Shown: in pieces, positions 1 through 9,086 of the stretch
Numbering within the stretch: position 1 is the stretch's first letter
Layout of the letters: each line of letters starts with the position of its first letter
Assembly (NCBI RefSeq): GCF_021354595.1
Contig: NZ_JADWYJ010000001.1
Span: 1,775,446-1,839,445 of the forward strand
Reading direction: 5' to 3'
Source: Maribellus sp. CM-23
GTDB lineage: Bacteria; Bacteroidota; Bacteroidia; Bacteroidales; Prolixibacteraceae
DNA length: 64,000 nt
The notes under the pieces: generated by a model
The model's input: the letters and a program-made list of their open reading frames with translations, nothing else
The model's database searches: none
What the model was told of the DNA's origin: nothing
Made by a program: the position numbers and the translations under genes

Positions 1-213
1 AGCGGAACCTTAACCAGTAGCAACGGAGAAGTACTGACCATTCGCGAAACAGACAAAATGTTGTTTGAAGAAGGAATGGATCCTACCTATACGATTCGTT
101 GGAATATTATGGGAGAGAACGGCAGTCACTACATCGGTTCCGGCTATGTTGACTGGACCACTTGGGACGTAGTACCTGAAATGACAGTTTGTCCACCGGA
201 AAACCAGAAATAA
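1..213 (+). CDS. C-terminal end of an unidentified protein (partial)
   Basis: The window opens inside a gene. Frame 1 stays open for 70 residues and ends at TAA (211-213). The visible tail is rich in Trp, Gly and Thr, runs through WNIMGENGSHY and ends VCPPENQK. This could be the edge of a beta-rich domain, but no family can be named from it. The next feature downstream is a 168-bp palindrome, which probably lies in or just after the 3' end of this transcript. Confidence 0.6.
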   Translation, partial: SGTLTSSNGEVLTIRETDKMLFEEGMDPTYTIRWNIMGENGSHYIGSGYVDWTTWDVVPEMTVCPPENQK

Positions 214-228
214 TAAATTGCGTATGAG

Positions 229-396
229 AAAGAGGCTGTATCAATAGTAAGAAGGATTACAATTTGAAATAGAACACTGATAACTCAGATTCAACTGATT
301 TTCGCTGTTTTGTACGTGATTATCTGTTAAATTCAGTGTCATCTGCGTTCTGTTCTACGTTCAATTTATACGACTCATTCTTGATACAACCTCTTT
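229..396. repeat. 168-bp imperfect palindrome (MITE/BIME-like)
   Basis: The outer arms AAAGAGGCTGTATCAA (229-244) and TTGATACAACCTCTTT (381-396) are inverted copies with one difference. Inside them the similarity continues: TAGAACACTGATAACTCAG on the left resembles the reverse complement of the segment from about 334 to 357. The centre lies near 312-321. The whole interval therefore folds back on itself as one long imperfect hairpin. It contains no ORF of its own and sits between a stop codon and the OsmC gene. A non-autonomous mobile element or a long transcript-end hairpin would both fit. Confidence 0.6.
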
Positions 397-410
397 TATA
401 ACATCTTACT

Positions 411-923
411 ATGAAGACAGAAGACCTAAAAGCCCTGCAGGCACCACTCAAGAAAAAGTACAGCAACGATCCGCAATCAGCCGTGATCACCTTGCATGCC
501 TCCGGAAAACTGGGCGAAGGCATTTCGTGCAAAGTAGATACCGGGCGGGCGCTCACCCAGGCGGGTCTGCATCCGGCAACCGGTGGCGACGGAACCATGC
601 TTTGTTCGGGCGATCTGCTACTCGAAGCACTGGTAGCCTGTGCCGGAGTTACGCTTAATGCAGTGGCCACTTCCATCGGAATCACCATCAAAGAAGGAAA
701 AGTGCGTGCAGAAGGAGACCTTGATTTTAAAGGAACACTGGGTGTTTCGAAAGAAGTTCCGGTAGGTTTTCAAAACATTCGTTTGTATTTTGAACTTGAT
801 TGCGATGCCGGTGAAGAAACCAAACAAACATTGCTGAAACTCACCGAACGCTATTGCGTGGTGTTGCAAACCATTGTGGCAGCCACTCCGGTAAGTGCCA
901 ATATTCATGCACTAAAAAAGTAA
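411..923 (+). CDS. OsmC family protein
   Basis: This is a 170-residue OsmC/Ohr-fold protein. The family consists of small dimeric cytoplasmic thiol peroxidases that reduce organic hydroperoxides. Two cysteines sit where the family has its redox pair: C77 in VACAG, at the start of the central helix, and C149 in RYCVV. The N-terminal 40 residues are longer than in the shortest family members. ATG at 411 follows the right edge of the palindrome by 14 bases, so the promoter may lie in or before that repeat. A second OsmC protein is encoded at 28739-29155. The substrate cannot be read from sequence. Confidence 0.85.
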   Translation: MKTEDLKALQAPLKKKYSNDPQSAVITLHASGKLGEGISCKVDTGRALTQAGLHPATGGDGTMLCSGDLLLEALVACAGVTLNAVATSIGITIKEGKVRAEGDLDFKGTLGVSKEVPVGFQNIRLYFELDCDAGEETKQTLLKLTERYCVVLQTIVAATPVSANIHALKK

Positions 924-1026
924 CAGGCAGAAACTCCCAACCAACGAACCCAAACCTACTGCCTGGGTTCCTGCAAAAGGTATCCACTTTTTTATACCTT
1001 TAAACCACTTAAAATCATAACCGTAA

Positions 1027-2136
1027 ATGACCGGTAAGCGCCTTTATTACATCGATAACCTCCGCATTTTCCTGATCAGCCTGGTGGTTCTTCATCATTT
1101 TGCCATTACCTACGGAGCCCCCGGCGGGTGGTATTACAACGAAGCAGAAGCCGGACTTCCGGAGATTATTCCCCTGTCGATGTTTGTGGCTTCGAACCAA
1201 GCCTTTTTTATGGGAATGTTCTTTTTTATCTCTGCATTTTTCCTGGTTCCGTCGCTCCAACGCAAAGGCAGCAAGCGTTTTATTTCCGACAGGCTGATCC
1301 GCCTGGGAATTCCAACCGTGCTTTTCTTTTTTATTCTGAATCCGCTGACTAACTTTATTGCCAACCACTATATCCGTAAGCAGGAACCCGGGTTGCTGGA
1401 ACATATTTTCTCGGGACGCACCTTTGGCTTCGGCCCCATGTGGTTTGTGGAAGCTTTGTTGATTTTCACGGCCGTTTATCTTTTAATCAGAATGACTCCC
1501 CTAAAAATCCGTATTCCTTTTCCCGGAACAAAAAAAATCCTCGTCGCAGCTCTTTTAATCGGAATCGCACAGTTTATCATCCGTATTTGGCTGCCCGTTG
1601 GCTGGAGCTGGAGTTTTACCAATTTCCAGTTTCCGTTTTTTGTGCAGTACATAGTTCTGTTTGCTTTTGGAACCATCGCATGGCAAAACAACTGGCTGGA
1701 ACATTTTAACCGGAAAATGGGAAAGCAGTGGTTCCTTTTTGCACAAGCCCTTATTTTTATTGGCTTTCCGTTAGTATTTATAGGCGGCAAAGCCATAAGC
1801 TCCGGACTTGATCCTTTTATGGGTGGCCTTACCTATCAATCCTTTTCGTATGCCTTGTGGGAACAATTGGTGGGTTTTTCCCTGATCATGGGTTTACTCG
1901 GGATTTTTAAAGACCGGCTGAATGCTCAGCCAAAATTCGCCCGGCATTTATCTGAAAGTGCTTACGGGGTATTTGTTTTTCACGCCCCCCTGATTGTAGC
2001 TTTAAGTGCTGTTTTTTTGCCTCTTTCCATTCCACCGCACCTCAAATTTCTGGTTCTGGCACCTTTGGCTTTGCTGCTCACTTTTCTTACCGCCTGGCTG
2101 GTCAAACAACTTCCGGTATTCAAAAAGATTTTTTAA
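1027..2136 (+). CDS. acyltransferase 3 family membrane protein
   Basis: This is a 369-residue polytopic membrane protein with about ten hydrophobic segments. Its N-terminus IDNLRIFLISLVVLHH matches the acyltransferase-3 (OafA/MdoC-type) signature, in which a His at the end of the first helix is catalytic. Members transfer acetyl or other acyl groups to sugars or glucans at the cytoplasmic membrane. The C-terminus ends just after the last helix, with no SGNH domain. No polysaccharide genes adjoin it, so the acceptor is unknown. The next gene is a transporter on the same strand 86 bases downstream. Confidence 0.85.
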   Translation: MTGKRLYYIDNLRIFLISLVVLHHFAITYGAPGGWYYNEAEAGLPEIIPLSMFVASNQAFFMGMFFFISAFFLVPSLQRKGSKRFISDRLIRLGIPTVLFFFILNPLTNFIANHYIRKQEPGLLEHIFSGRTFGFGPMWFVEALLIFTAVYLLIRMTPLKIRIPFPGTKKILVAALLIGIAQFIIRIWLPVGWSWSFTNFQFPFFVQYIVLFAFGTIAWQNNWLEHFNRKMGKQWFLFAQALIFIGFPLVFIGGKAISSGLDPFMGGLTYQSFSYALWEQLVGFSLIMGLLGIFKDRLNAQPKFARHLSESAYGVFVFHAPLIVALSAVFLPLSIPPHLKFLVLAPLALLLTFLTAWLVKQLPVFKKIF

Positions 2137-2222
2137 GCTACCGTCGTTTCAGTCCATTTAACAGGTGATAAAAGTTGGATCTTCGGGAAAATCTGCATCT
2201 TTGCCGGAAAGTAAAAGTAAAC

Positions 2223-3218
2223 ATGTCAGGTAAAATCAGGCGCATTATCAGCACGGTCATTCCCGATCCGTTTATTGCCGGAATCCTTTTGATGATTTTG
2301 CTGGCCCGCATTTTCCCGGGAATCGGTGCAGAAGGAAGTGTTATCGAACTTCGTCAGCTTATCAAATACGGCATTACGTTGCTTTTCTTTTTCTACGGGC
2401 TAAAACTCGATCCGGCACGTTTAAAACACGACCTCGGAAATTGGCGGCTTCACGTTGTTATACAAGGCATTACTTTCCTGCTTTTCCCGCTTTTACTGCT
2501 ATTGTTTTACCCTCTTTTCAGGGGAAGCGATCAGGAAATTCTGTGGCTTTCCGTTTTCTTTCTGGCTGCCTTGCCCAGCACCGTTTCCTCGTCGGTGGTG
2601 ATGGTTTCGATTGCAGGGGGAAATATTCCGGCAGCCATTTTTAACGCCAGCATTTCGGGAGTGATCGGCATCATTCTTACGCCTGCGTGGATGGGGCTTT
2701 TTCTGGATCAGCAAGCCGGCTCTTTTTCATTTGGGCCGGTAATTCGCGACCTTACTTTGCAAGTGCTGGTTCCGGTTATTGTTGGGCTGATCCTGCATCG
2801 TTACTGGGGAAACTGGGCCATGCGCAACCGGAAACGCATCAGCTGGTTCGACAAATCGGTGATTCTTGCCATTGTGTACCGCAGTTTTGGCGACTCGTTC
2901 ACCAACGGCATTTTTACCAGCATTCCCGTGCATTCGCTCTTACTATTGTCGGCCGGTGTTATCGCCCTTTTCTTTGTGGTTTTTGAAGCCACCAAATACC
3001 TTACCCGCCGCTTGCACCTAAACCGCGAAGACCGGATCACCGTTTTGTTTTGCGGTTCCAAAAAATCGCTGGTTCACGGCTCGGTGATGGTGGGCGTTCT
3101 TTTTGCCGGAAGTACTTTGGGTAGTCTTTTCCTGGTTCCGGTGATGATTTACCATGCTTTTCAGTTGTTTTACATCGGCGTGGTGGCCGGAAAGTATGGC
3201 CGCGAAATTCAACATTAA
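2223..3218 (+). CDS. bile acid:sodium symporter-like transporter (SBF-like/YfeH type)
   Basis: The protein is about 331 residues with nine to ten hydrophobic helices. The first half has a Pro-rich motif near IPDPF, and [11 protein letters not shown] matches the crossover region of SBF-like (DUF4137) transporters. The C-terminal part carries [10 protein letters not shown], also typical of this subfamily. These proteins are secondary carriers in the inner membrane and the substrate is usually unknown. A longer frame opens at a TTG (2175). ATG 2223 is preferred because it gives a normal N-terminus and follows GGAAAG. The adenine deaminase gene follows after 101 bases. Confidence 0.8.
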   Translation: MSGKIRRIISTVIPDPFIAGILLMILLARIFPGIGAEGSVIELRQLIKYGITLLFFFYGLKLDPARLKHDLGNWRLHVVIQGITFLLFPLLLLLFYPLFRGSDQEILWLSVFFLAALPSTVSSSVVMVSIAGGNIPAAIFNASISGVIGIILTPAWMGLFLDQQAGSFSFGPVIRDLTLQVLVPVIVGLILHRYWGNWAMRNRKRISWFDKSVILAIVYRSFGDSFTNGIFTSIPVHSLLLLSAGVIALFFVVFEATKYLTRRLHLNREDRITVLFCGSKKSLVHGSVMVGVLFAGSTLGSLFLVPVMIYHAFQLFYIGVVAGKYGREIQH

Positions 3219-3274
3219 CCCCTTTATTTCCGGATAACTACATTGTTTTTCAGAAGGCGGACATCCAAAAACAA

Positions 3275-3304
3275 TTGGTATTATCCGGGTGTTTTCTATC
3301 TTTA
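3275..3304 (+). promoter_or_regulatory. Bacteroidota-type promoter of the adenine deaminase gene
   Basis: TTG (3275-3277) and TATCTTTA (3297-3304) are separated by 19 bases, close to the TTTG-N19-21-TAnnTTTG consensus. Transcription would begin about six to eight bases further on, leaving a very short leader before ATG 3320. An upstream in-frame codon at 3275 overlaps this promoter, so it cannot be the start. Confidence 0.5.
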
Positions 3305-3319
3305 TCAAAAGAAAGAGCA

Positions 3320-4327
3320 ATGCAGACAGAAAATTTAACAGCCCTCATCCAGGCCATTCCTAAAGCCGAATTACATTTACACATTGAAGGAACCTTTGAA
3401 CCGGAGTTGATCTTTGCTTTGGCAGAACGAAACAACATTCCCTTAAAATACGCAGGCGTTGAAGCGCTTCGTAAAGCTTACGAGTTTAAAAACCTGCAAG
3501 AGTTTCTCGACATTTATTACCAGGGAGCCGATGTGTTGCTGCATGAACAGGATTTTTACGACCTGGCCATGGCTTACCTGAGTCGTTGCCGGGAGGAAAA
3601 CATTGTACATACCGAACTATTTTTCGATCCGCAAACCCACACACACCGGGGAGTTGCTTTGGAAACCGTGGTAAACGGTCTTCAAAAGGCACTCGATGAC
3701 GCCCGGGAACAATGGGGAATCACCAGTTTTCTGATCCCCAATTTCCTGCGACATTTGAGTGAAGAAGACGCCATTTCCACTTTTAAAGAGTGTTTGCCCT
3801 TCCGCGACTATTTTGTGGGGTTTGGCCTCGATTCTTCCGAACTGGGTCACCCGCCCACTAAATTCGAACGCGTTTTTCGGATGGTACGCGAAGAAGGATT
3901 TCGGGTAGTAGTGCATGCCGGCGAAGAAGGCCCGGCGCAAAATATTTGGGACAGTTTGAATTTACTCCACGCCGAACGCATCGATCACGGTGTGCGTTCC
4001 ATCGACGATCCGGAGTTGCTGAAGGAACTCGCCAAACGTCAGACTCCGTTAACGGTTTGTCCGCTTTCCAATTTAAAACTAAAAGTGGTGGACCATTTGA
4101 AGGATCATCCGCTAAAAAAATTGCTCGATGCGGGTATTATTGCTACTGTAAATTCTGATGATCCGGCTTATTTTGGTGGCTATCTGAACCAGAATTTCCG
4201 GGAAACGGCTGAAGCACTGAAGCTATCAAAAGAAGAAATACTAAAACTGGCTAAAAACAGCTTTAAAGCCAGCTTCCTCAGCGAACATGAAAAAGAGCGA
4301 TGGATCGCTGAACTGGCTGCTTTTTGA
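3320..4327 (+). CDS. adenine deaminase (adenosine-deaminase fold)
   Basis: This 335-residue zinc hydrolase has the TIM-barrel deaminase motifs: H19 and H21 in [16 protein letters not shown] in the middle, LTVCPLSN, and NSDDP near the C-terminus. The HIEGT variant, the QTHTHRG segment and [10 protein letters not shown] follow the adenine aminohydrolase branch (fungal Aah1/Pseudomonas type, EC 3.5.4.2) more closely than true adenosine deaminases. Adenine to hypoxanthine in purine salvage is therefore the likely reaction. The window also encodes adenine phosphoribosyltransferase (50095), which competes for the same substrate. ATG 3320 matches the family N-terminus. Adenosine deaminase is the alternative. 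Confidence 0.85.
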   Translation: MQTENLTALIQAIPKAELHLHIEGTFEPELIFALAERNNIPLKYAGVEALRKAYEFKNLQEFLDIYYQGADVLLHEQDFYDLAMAYLSRCREENIVHTELFFDPQTHTHRGVALETVVNGLQKALDDAREQWGITSFLIPNFLRHLSEEDAISTFKECLPFRDYFVGFGLDSSELGHPPTKFERVFRMVREEGFRVVVHAGEEGPAQNIWDSLNLLHAERIDHGVRSIDDPELLKELAKRQTPLTVCPLSNLKLKVVDHLKDHPLKKLLDAGIIATVNSDDPAYFGGYLNQNFRETAEALKLSKEEILKLAKNSFKASFLSEHEKERWIAELAAF

Positions 4328-4337
4328 ACAAACTTCG

Positions 4338-6719
4338 TTAAAACGAAACAATAACACCGATGGTGGGAAGCACCGTTCCTGATTTGTTTTCAATCACATT
4401 TAGCTGATAGCGGGTACCGTTGTCGGTCAGCAGAAAATTACCGCTGGCATCGGTTGCCCGCACCACAATATCGTTGGTTTTGGCCTGAAAATTATACAGA
4501 TTCTGAATGTCGATGTAAAACTTGGTCGTGATCTTTTCTCCGTAAATAGCCTTATCTACCCGTACATCCAGCTGATGAAAAGCAGGCTGACGCTCGCTGT
4601 TAAGACGCGAAAAATCGTAGTAAGGGCCGCCACTCAGGTTCCAGGCTTCCACCAGCGACGACTTGTCCAAATCCCACGGCGTGTAAGGCAAAGCTCCCAC
4701 ATACCGCCAGCGGGCTCCAACGCTCCAGCCTTTTTTCAGGTCTTTGGTAGTGGTCAAAACGAGCAAATGCTGGCTGTCCCAGCTCGAAGGAATATATTTT
4801 TGGCTGCCGTTTTTAAACTCGCTGCGCACCAGCGTGTAAGAAAGGTTGAAATTAAAGCCCTCACTCGAATTAATGCGTGCCTGAAATTCCGCCCCGTAAG
4901 CTCTTCCTTCAGAGCTTGAAACCACTTCCTCATCACCAATCACACCATAATCGGCTCCCTTATTCGCCAGGCTGATCTGGTCTTTCACCGAAAACGGATA
5001 GTCGGAGTAGTTCTTCCAAAATGCCTCTGCCGAAAGCTGAACCGTTGATTTAGGCCGAAATTCAAGACCTCCAATCAAATGATCCACTGAAATATATTTC
5101 AGCTTGTTTTGCTTGTTCACCAGCACATCGTCCTGTTTGAAACCCAGCGAAGTGTACGACGGCAACTGGTAATAACGCCCCGTGTTAAAATTAAGACTCC
5201 ATTGCGGACTCAGTTTGTACGAAGCCGAAAACCTTGGTGAAATCTGCTCCAGCAGGTTGTTCATGCTGGCCGAGTAATTGTTGGCGTCAGTGCGAACACC
5301 CAGCGAGAGCGCCAACCGTTCGTCAAAAACATTTTTACTAAGCTGAAAAAAGAGCGAATATTTTAGCAACGAAAGATCGGTGTCGTAATTTACCTGTTGC
5401 AATTCTTCTTCGTAAAAACGCCCTGAAACAGTGTTATTCAGGTAATTTACCACGTCAAGCCCTGCACCGAAGTTCAGCTTAAACCCGTTAATACGGGAAG
5501 TATTCTCAAGCCTGATCTTATTCTCGACTTCCTGCGATTCATAATCCAAAATCCGGTTATCCACGGTGCTTTTATCATTATCCAGGTATTTATCCGACAG
5601 GTTTTTCAACTGACTGCGGCTTACCACAAAAGTCTGATAGCTATTGTCGCGGTAATGCTTGTAAACAGCTCCCACAGTGTAGCTCCATTGACGGTTCTCG
5701 GGTAGCTGACTCAAAATGTATTGTTGTTCCTCATCCGGGTCTTCGATATCCAGATTCAGCTTATTCACATCGTAGGCCCCCAGCCCGATCAATGTAAGTT
5801 CATTTTTTTGATCGAAACGGGTACGCACCTTGAACTGCATATCCGTGAAATTGGGCAGAAACGGCAGTTCCAAAGCGCTGAACAACAATTGCAGATACGA
5901 ACGGCGCACCGAAAAAACATAGTTGGTTTTCTCGCCCAGCGGCCCGTCAAGGGTAGCAGCCACTTCCGAAGCCCCCAGCGTTCCGTGAAACTGCATCTTC
6001 TCTTCGTTGCCATCAATTTGCCTGAACTCCAGCACTCCGCTTAAAGCATTCCCACGATTGGCAGGGAAAGCGCCTGAGTAATAATTCACTTCCCGTATAA
6101 AATCGGCATTCAGAATGCCCACCGGGCCTCCCGAAGCTCCTTGTGTGGAGAAATGGTTGATGTTGGGAATTTCCACATCATCGAGGAAAAAGCGGCTTTC
6201 TGAAGGCCCGCCACCCCGGATGATCACATCGTTGCGGTATGCCGGCGTGGACTGAACTCCGGGAAACGATTGAATAATACGTGAAACATCGCGGTTGGCG
6301 CCCGGGCTTTTCTCTATCTCTCCCACCCCGATCGTCCGCATCGACAAGGGGCTTTCCATCGTCACCCGAAAAGGGGAAGCTTTTATTGTCACCTCATCAA
6401 TGTTCTCTCGGCTTTTTTCCATCTTAATTTCGATGTAAGCATTACCGGCCTGCCGAACTTCCGTTTCAGATGAAATCACTTTCCGGTATCCCACAAACGA
6501 CGCCTCTACCCGAATAAATCCGGACTCAAGACCTTTCAAAACAAAATGACCTTCGGTATCGGTAACCGTCCCAATACCCGTTCCGGCCACCACCACATTT
6601 ACAAACGGAAGCGGTTCGTTACTAGTGGCATCTACCACTTTACCACTTAAGCTTGCTTTTTGTGCCCAGGAACATACAGGAAAAATAAGCAGGTACATAA
6701 AAACTTGAATGATTCTCAT
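4338..6719 (-). CDS. TonB-dependent outer-membrane receptor with carboxypeptidase-regulatory-like N-terminal domain
   Basis: The 793-residue precursor starts with a signal peptide ending near CSWAQ. Next comes a beta-sandwich of the carboxypeptidase-regulatory-like type (about residues 22-105, LSGKVVDATSNEPLPF), then the plug (about 120-235, with FPGVQSTPAYRNDVIIRGGG and FFLDDVEIPN), then a 22-strand barrel ending in a Phe (VIVSF), as expected for BamA-dependent assembly. It imports a ligand across the outer membrane using TonB energy. No SusD partner or inner-membrane transporter is adjacent, so the substrate is unknown. It converges with the adenine deaminase gene, leaving 10 bases between stops. 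Confidence 0.9.
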   Translation of the reverse strand: MRIIQVFMYLLIFPVCSWAQKASLSGKVVDATSNEPLPFVNVVVAGTGIGTVTDTEGHFVLKGLESGFIRVEASFVGYRKVISSETEVRQAGNAYIEIKMEKSRENIDEVTIKASPFRVTMESPLSMRTIGVGEIEKSPGANRDVSRIIQSFPGVQSTPAYRNDVIIRGGGPSESRFFLDDVEIPNINHFSTQGASGGPVGILNADFIREVNYYSGAFPANRGNALSGVLEFRQIDGNEEKMQFHGTLGASEVAATLDGPLGEKTNYVFSVRRSYLQLLFSALELPFLPNFTDMQFKVRTRFDQKNELTLIGLGAYDVNKLNLDIEDPDEEQQYILSQLPENRQWSYTVGAVYKHYRDNSYQTFVVSRSQLKNLSDKYLDNDKSTVDNRILDYESQEVENKIRLENTSRINGFKLNFGAGLDVVNYLNNTVSGRFYEEELQQVNYDTDLSLLKYSLFFQLSKNVFDERLALSLGVRTDANNYSASMNNLLEQISPRFSASYKLSPQWSLNFNTGRYYQLPSYTSLGFKQDDVLVNKQNKLKYISVDHLIGGLEFRPKSTVQLSAEAFWKNYSDYPFSVKDQISLANKGADYGVIGDEEVVSSSEGRAYGAEFQARINSSEGFNFNLSYTLVRSEFKNGSQKYIPSSWDSQHLLVLTTTKDLKKGWSVGARWRYVGALPYTPWDLDKSSLVEAWNLSGGPYYDFSRLNSERQPAFHQLDVRVDKAIYGEKITTKFYIDIQNLYNFQAKTNDIVVRATDASGNFLLTDNGTRYQLNVIENKSGTVLPTIGVIVSF

Positions 6720-6822
6720 TTGTTCTGTTCAATTTTTATTGCAAAATACTAAACAATGCCAAATCTCAAAAGTTGAGAGTTACTTCCCTTTTTATACCTT
6801 AGCAAAGCAAAATCAAAAATTT

Positions 6823-7278
6823 ATGCGTGTAGTTATTCAGAAAGTAAAAGAAGCCTCCGTTACTGTTGAAGGAGAAAAGATTTCGGCAATAGAGACAGGA
6901 CTGCTGGTCCTGGTGGGTATCGAAAGCGAAGATACAGAGGAAGATATATCGTACCTGGTAAAAAAGATAGCACAACTTCGCGTTTTTGATGATGAAAACG
7001 GGGTGATGAATTTATCGGTACAGGATGTGGGGGGCGATGTGATTGTTGTCAGCCAGTTTACGCTTCAGGCCAGCACCAAAAAAGGAAACCGCCCCTCGTA
7101 CATTCGTGCGGCGCGGCCCGAGTTTTCCATCCCGATGTACGAGAAATTTGTGGCTTCGATGGAAGAAGCATTGGGTAAAAAAGTTGGCACCGGTAAGTTT
7201 GGCGCCATGATGGAGGTAGCCCTGGTGAATGACGGTCCGGTAACCATTATCATCGATTCAAAACAAAAGGATTTTTAA
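6823..7278 (+). CDS. dtd: D-aminoacyl-tRNA deacylase
   Basis: The 151-residue protein matches Dtd along its length. MRVVIQKVKEASV is the classic N-terminus, SQFTLQA is the catalytic loop, and NDGPVT carries the Gly-cisPro motif that gives chiral selectivity. It hydrolyses D-aminoacyl-tRNA (and Gly-tRNA-Ala) in the cytoplasm to keep D-residues out of protein. ATG 6823 is chosen over an upstream frame extension to 6709 because it restores the family N-terminus. The -7-like TACCTTAG lies about 25 bases upstream. In related genomes, as I recall, dtd is followed directly by a MazG-like gene; here a DUF4143 gene stands between them. Confidence 0.93.
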   Translation: MRVVIQKVKEASVTVEGEKISAIETGLLVLVGIESEDTEEDISYLVKKIAQLRVFDDENGVMNLSVQDVGGDVIVVSQFTLQASTKKGNRPSYIRAARPEFSIPMYEKFVASMEEALGKKVGTGKFGAMMEVALVNDGPVTIIIDSKQKDF

Positions 7279-7291
7279 AAAAGAAAATTGC

Positions 7292-7377
7292 TAATCCCAA
7301 CTTTTATATAGAATTTCGGGATCATAATCCCAATTTTTATGTGTATTTTTGGGAATATAATCCCAATTTTTATAAAA
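7292..7377 (+). repeat. 33-bp tandem repeat, 2.6 copies, upstream of the DUF4143 gene
   Basis: Units begin at 7292, 7325 and 7358, each starting TAATCCCAAnTTTTAT. The third unit is cut off after about 20 bases by the start codon at 7378. Each full unit also contains GGGA near its end, so ATCCC and GGGAT form short inverted pairs across unit boundaries (for example GGGAT-cata-ATCCC at 7318-7331). The period is exactly 33, about three helical turns, which would put the copies on the same DNA face. An operator array for self-repression or an iteron-like binding site are the obvious readings. Confidence 0.75.
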
Positions 7378-8508
7378 ATGATTTTAAGGTCACTCGAACA
7401 TATCATCATTGATAAGGTTGGTAAGGGAAAAGCGATCATCGTAAAAGGAGCCCGGCAGACTGGTAAAACAACCTTAATCAAAAAGATTATGGAGAGCCAG
7501 TCACAGAACTCTTTGTATCTGAATGCCGATATTGCAATTGTCCGGCAGCAACTTCAAGATGTCACGGTCAGCGGGCTAAAGCAATTATTTGGTAATGCTA
7601 AACTGATTTTTATCGATGAGGCTCAACGAATACCCGATGTGGGTATCACTCTCAAAATAATCGTTGACGAAATCCCTGAAGTTCAGTTGATCGTTACAGG
7701 CTCCTCTGCCTTCGAATTAGCTAACAATATTAATGAACCACTCACCGGCCGTAAGTTTGAGTATTACCTTTATCCTGTTTCGTGGATTGAATTGAGTGAA
7801 CATACAAATTATATTGAGGCACTCTCACAATTCAATCAACGATTGGTTTTTGGAATGTATCCCGACGTAATCAACCATCCAGGTGCTGAAACCGAGATCC
7901 TGTTTAACCTTACAGAAAGCTACCTTTACAAGGATATAATTGCTTTTCAGGAAATTAGAAAACCAGAATTTGTACAAAAATTACTTCAGGCTTTAGCGTT
8001 TCAGGTTGGAAGTGAGGTTTCCTATAACGAAATTTCAAGCCTTTTGCAGATCGATCGAAAAACAATCATTCATTATATTGACATTCTTGAAAAAGCTTAT
8101 GTCATTTTCCGGCTCCCATCGTTTAGTCGTAATTTGCGAAACGAACTAAGCTCAAAAATCAAAATATATTTCTACGACAATGGTATTCGGAACGCTTTGA
8201 TAAATGATTTCAAACCATTGGAAATGCGTGGAGACAAAGGAGCTCTTTGGGAAAACTTCATCATCTCCGAACGCATCAAATCCAATCATTACGCCTTGAA
8301 AAGGGTAAATTCCTATTTTTGGAGAACGCATCAAAAACAAGAAATCGACTATATTGAAGAAGCACAAGGTAAATTGGAGGCTTTTGAATTTAAATGGAAA
8401 GTGAACAGCACTTTCAAAATTCCAAAGTTATTTCTGGATACTTACACTGTTTCAAATTCTGAAGTAGTTCATCCCAATAATTTCTATCAATTTTTAAGGC
8501 ATGAATAA
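7378..8508 (+). CDS. ATPase of the AAA_14/DUF4143 family
   Basis: The 376-residue protein has a Walker A at GARQTGKTT (K30), a Walker B at LIFIDEAQ and an arginine/sensor region TGSSAF. A winged-helix-like middle section follows, then a DUF4143 C-terminus with EIDYI and EAFEFKW. Those last motifs resemble the D...ExK pattern of PD-(D/E)XK nucleases. The family is abundant and variable in Bacteroidota and its function is not established. The gene is visibly more A+T-rich in codon choice than its neighbours. It sits between dtd and the mazG-like gene, overlapping the latter by 8 bases, and has the 33-bp repeats upstream. A transferred accessory gene is inferred. Confidence 0.85.
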   Translation: MILRSLEHIIIDKVGKGKAIIVKGARQTGKTTLIKKIMESQSQNSLYLNADIAIVRQQLQDVTVSGLKQLFGNAKLIFIDEAQRIPDVGITLKIIVDEIPEVQLIVTGSSAFELANNINEPLTGRKFEYYLYPVSWIELSEHTNYIEALSQFNQRLVFGMYPDVINHPGAETEILFNLTESYLYKDIIAFQEIRKPEFVQKLLQALAFQVGSEVSYNEISSLLQIDRKTIIHYIDILEKAYVIFRLPSFSRNLRNELSSKIKIYFYDNGIRNALINDFKPLEMRGDKGALWENFIISERIKSNHYALKRVNSYFWRTHQKQEIDYIEEAQGKLEAFEFKWKVNSTFKIPKLFLDTYTVSNSEVVHPNNFYQFLRHE

Positions 8509-8842
8509 GCAAACACTCACCCTAAACGAAGCCCAGCAACAAGTAGATGAATGGATCAAAACCATTGGAGTACGCTATTTTAGCGAGCTGACCAACATGG
8601 CCATCCTTACCGAAGAAGTGGGCGAACTGGCGCGCATTATGGCCCGAAAATATGGCGATCAGTCGTTTAAAAAGTCGGATGAAGCATACAACCTGGCCGA
8701 CGAAATGGCGGATGTTCTGTGGGTGTTGATCTGTCTAGCCAATCAAACCGGTGTTGACTTAAGTGAGGCATTTATCAAAAATATCGGGAAAAAAACAACA
8801 AGGGACAAAGACCGTCATCAAAACAATGAAAAACTGAAATAA
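8501..8842 (+). CDS. MazG-like nucleotide pyrophosphohydrolase
   Basis: This 113-residue all-alpha protein carries the MazG Mg-binding motifs EEVGELA and DEMADVLW. Family members hydrolyse (d)NTPs to monophosphates and pyrophosphate as house-cleaning enzymes. It is a single-domain, dimer-forming type rather than the two-domain MazG. It starts inside the last codons of the DUF4143 gene (8-base overlap), so the two are probably translated from one transcript. The basic tail (KKTTRDKDRHQ) is usual for this subfamily. Confidence 0.88.
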   Translation: MNKQTLTLNEAQQQVDEWIKTIGVRYFSELTNMAILTEEVGELARIMARKYGDQSFKKSDEAYNLADEMADVLWVLICLANQTGVDLSEAFIKNIGKKTTRDKDRHQNNEKLK

Positions 8843-9024
8843 ACGCGAAAATCTGGGATTTTGATCAGTTCAGAACTTTATTCCATCCAATGAAATGAAT
8901 TTGCAAGTTCCGGAAACTACCTGGTTCCAATCTCTAAAAAACCGCCAATATTAAGCAGCTTTAAAACATTTGCTGTGAGTAGACTTCGGTGACTATTATC
9001 GTGTTTTAATCCCGGAAAATTTCC

Positions 9025-9053
9025 TTACTTTGGCTATGCAACAAAAGTTGCAT
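9025..9053 (+). promoter_or_regulatory. possible promoter and 5'-end hairpin upstream of ilvE
   Basis: TTACTTTGG near 9025 resembles a -7 element. It is followed by ATGCAAC-AAAA-GTTGCAT (9036-9053), a perfect 7-bp stem with an AAAA loop. If the promoter is used, the hairpin forms the extreme 5' end of the ilvE transcript, where it could stabilise the mRNA or bind a protein. The rest of the 8843-9086 gap shows no coding signal. Confidence 0.35.
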
Positions 9054-9086
9054 TCATTCCGAATTAACAAGACTTAAAATAATAAA

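Noticed and set aside
7378..8508. Anti-phage defence system around the DUF4143 ATPase
   Set aside because: Neighbours are housekeeping genes; no nuclease, methylase or toxin partner is present, so a defence label is not supported.
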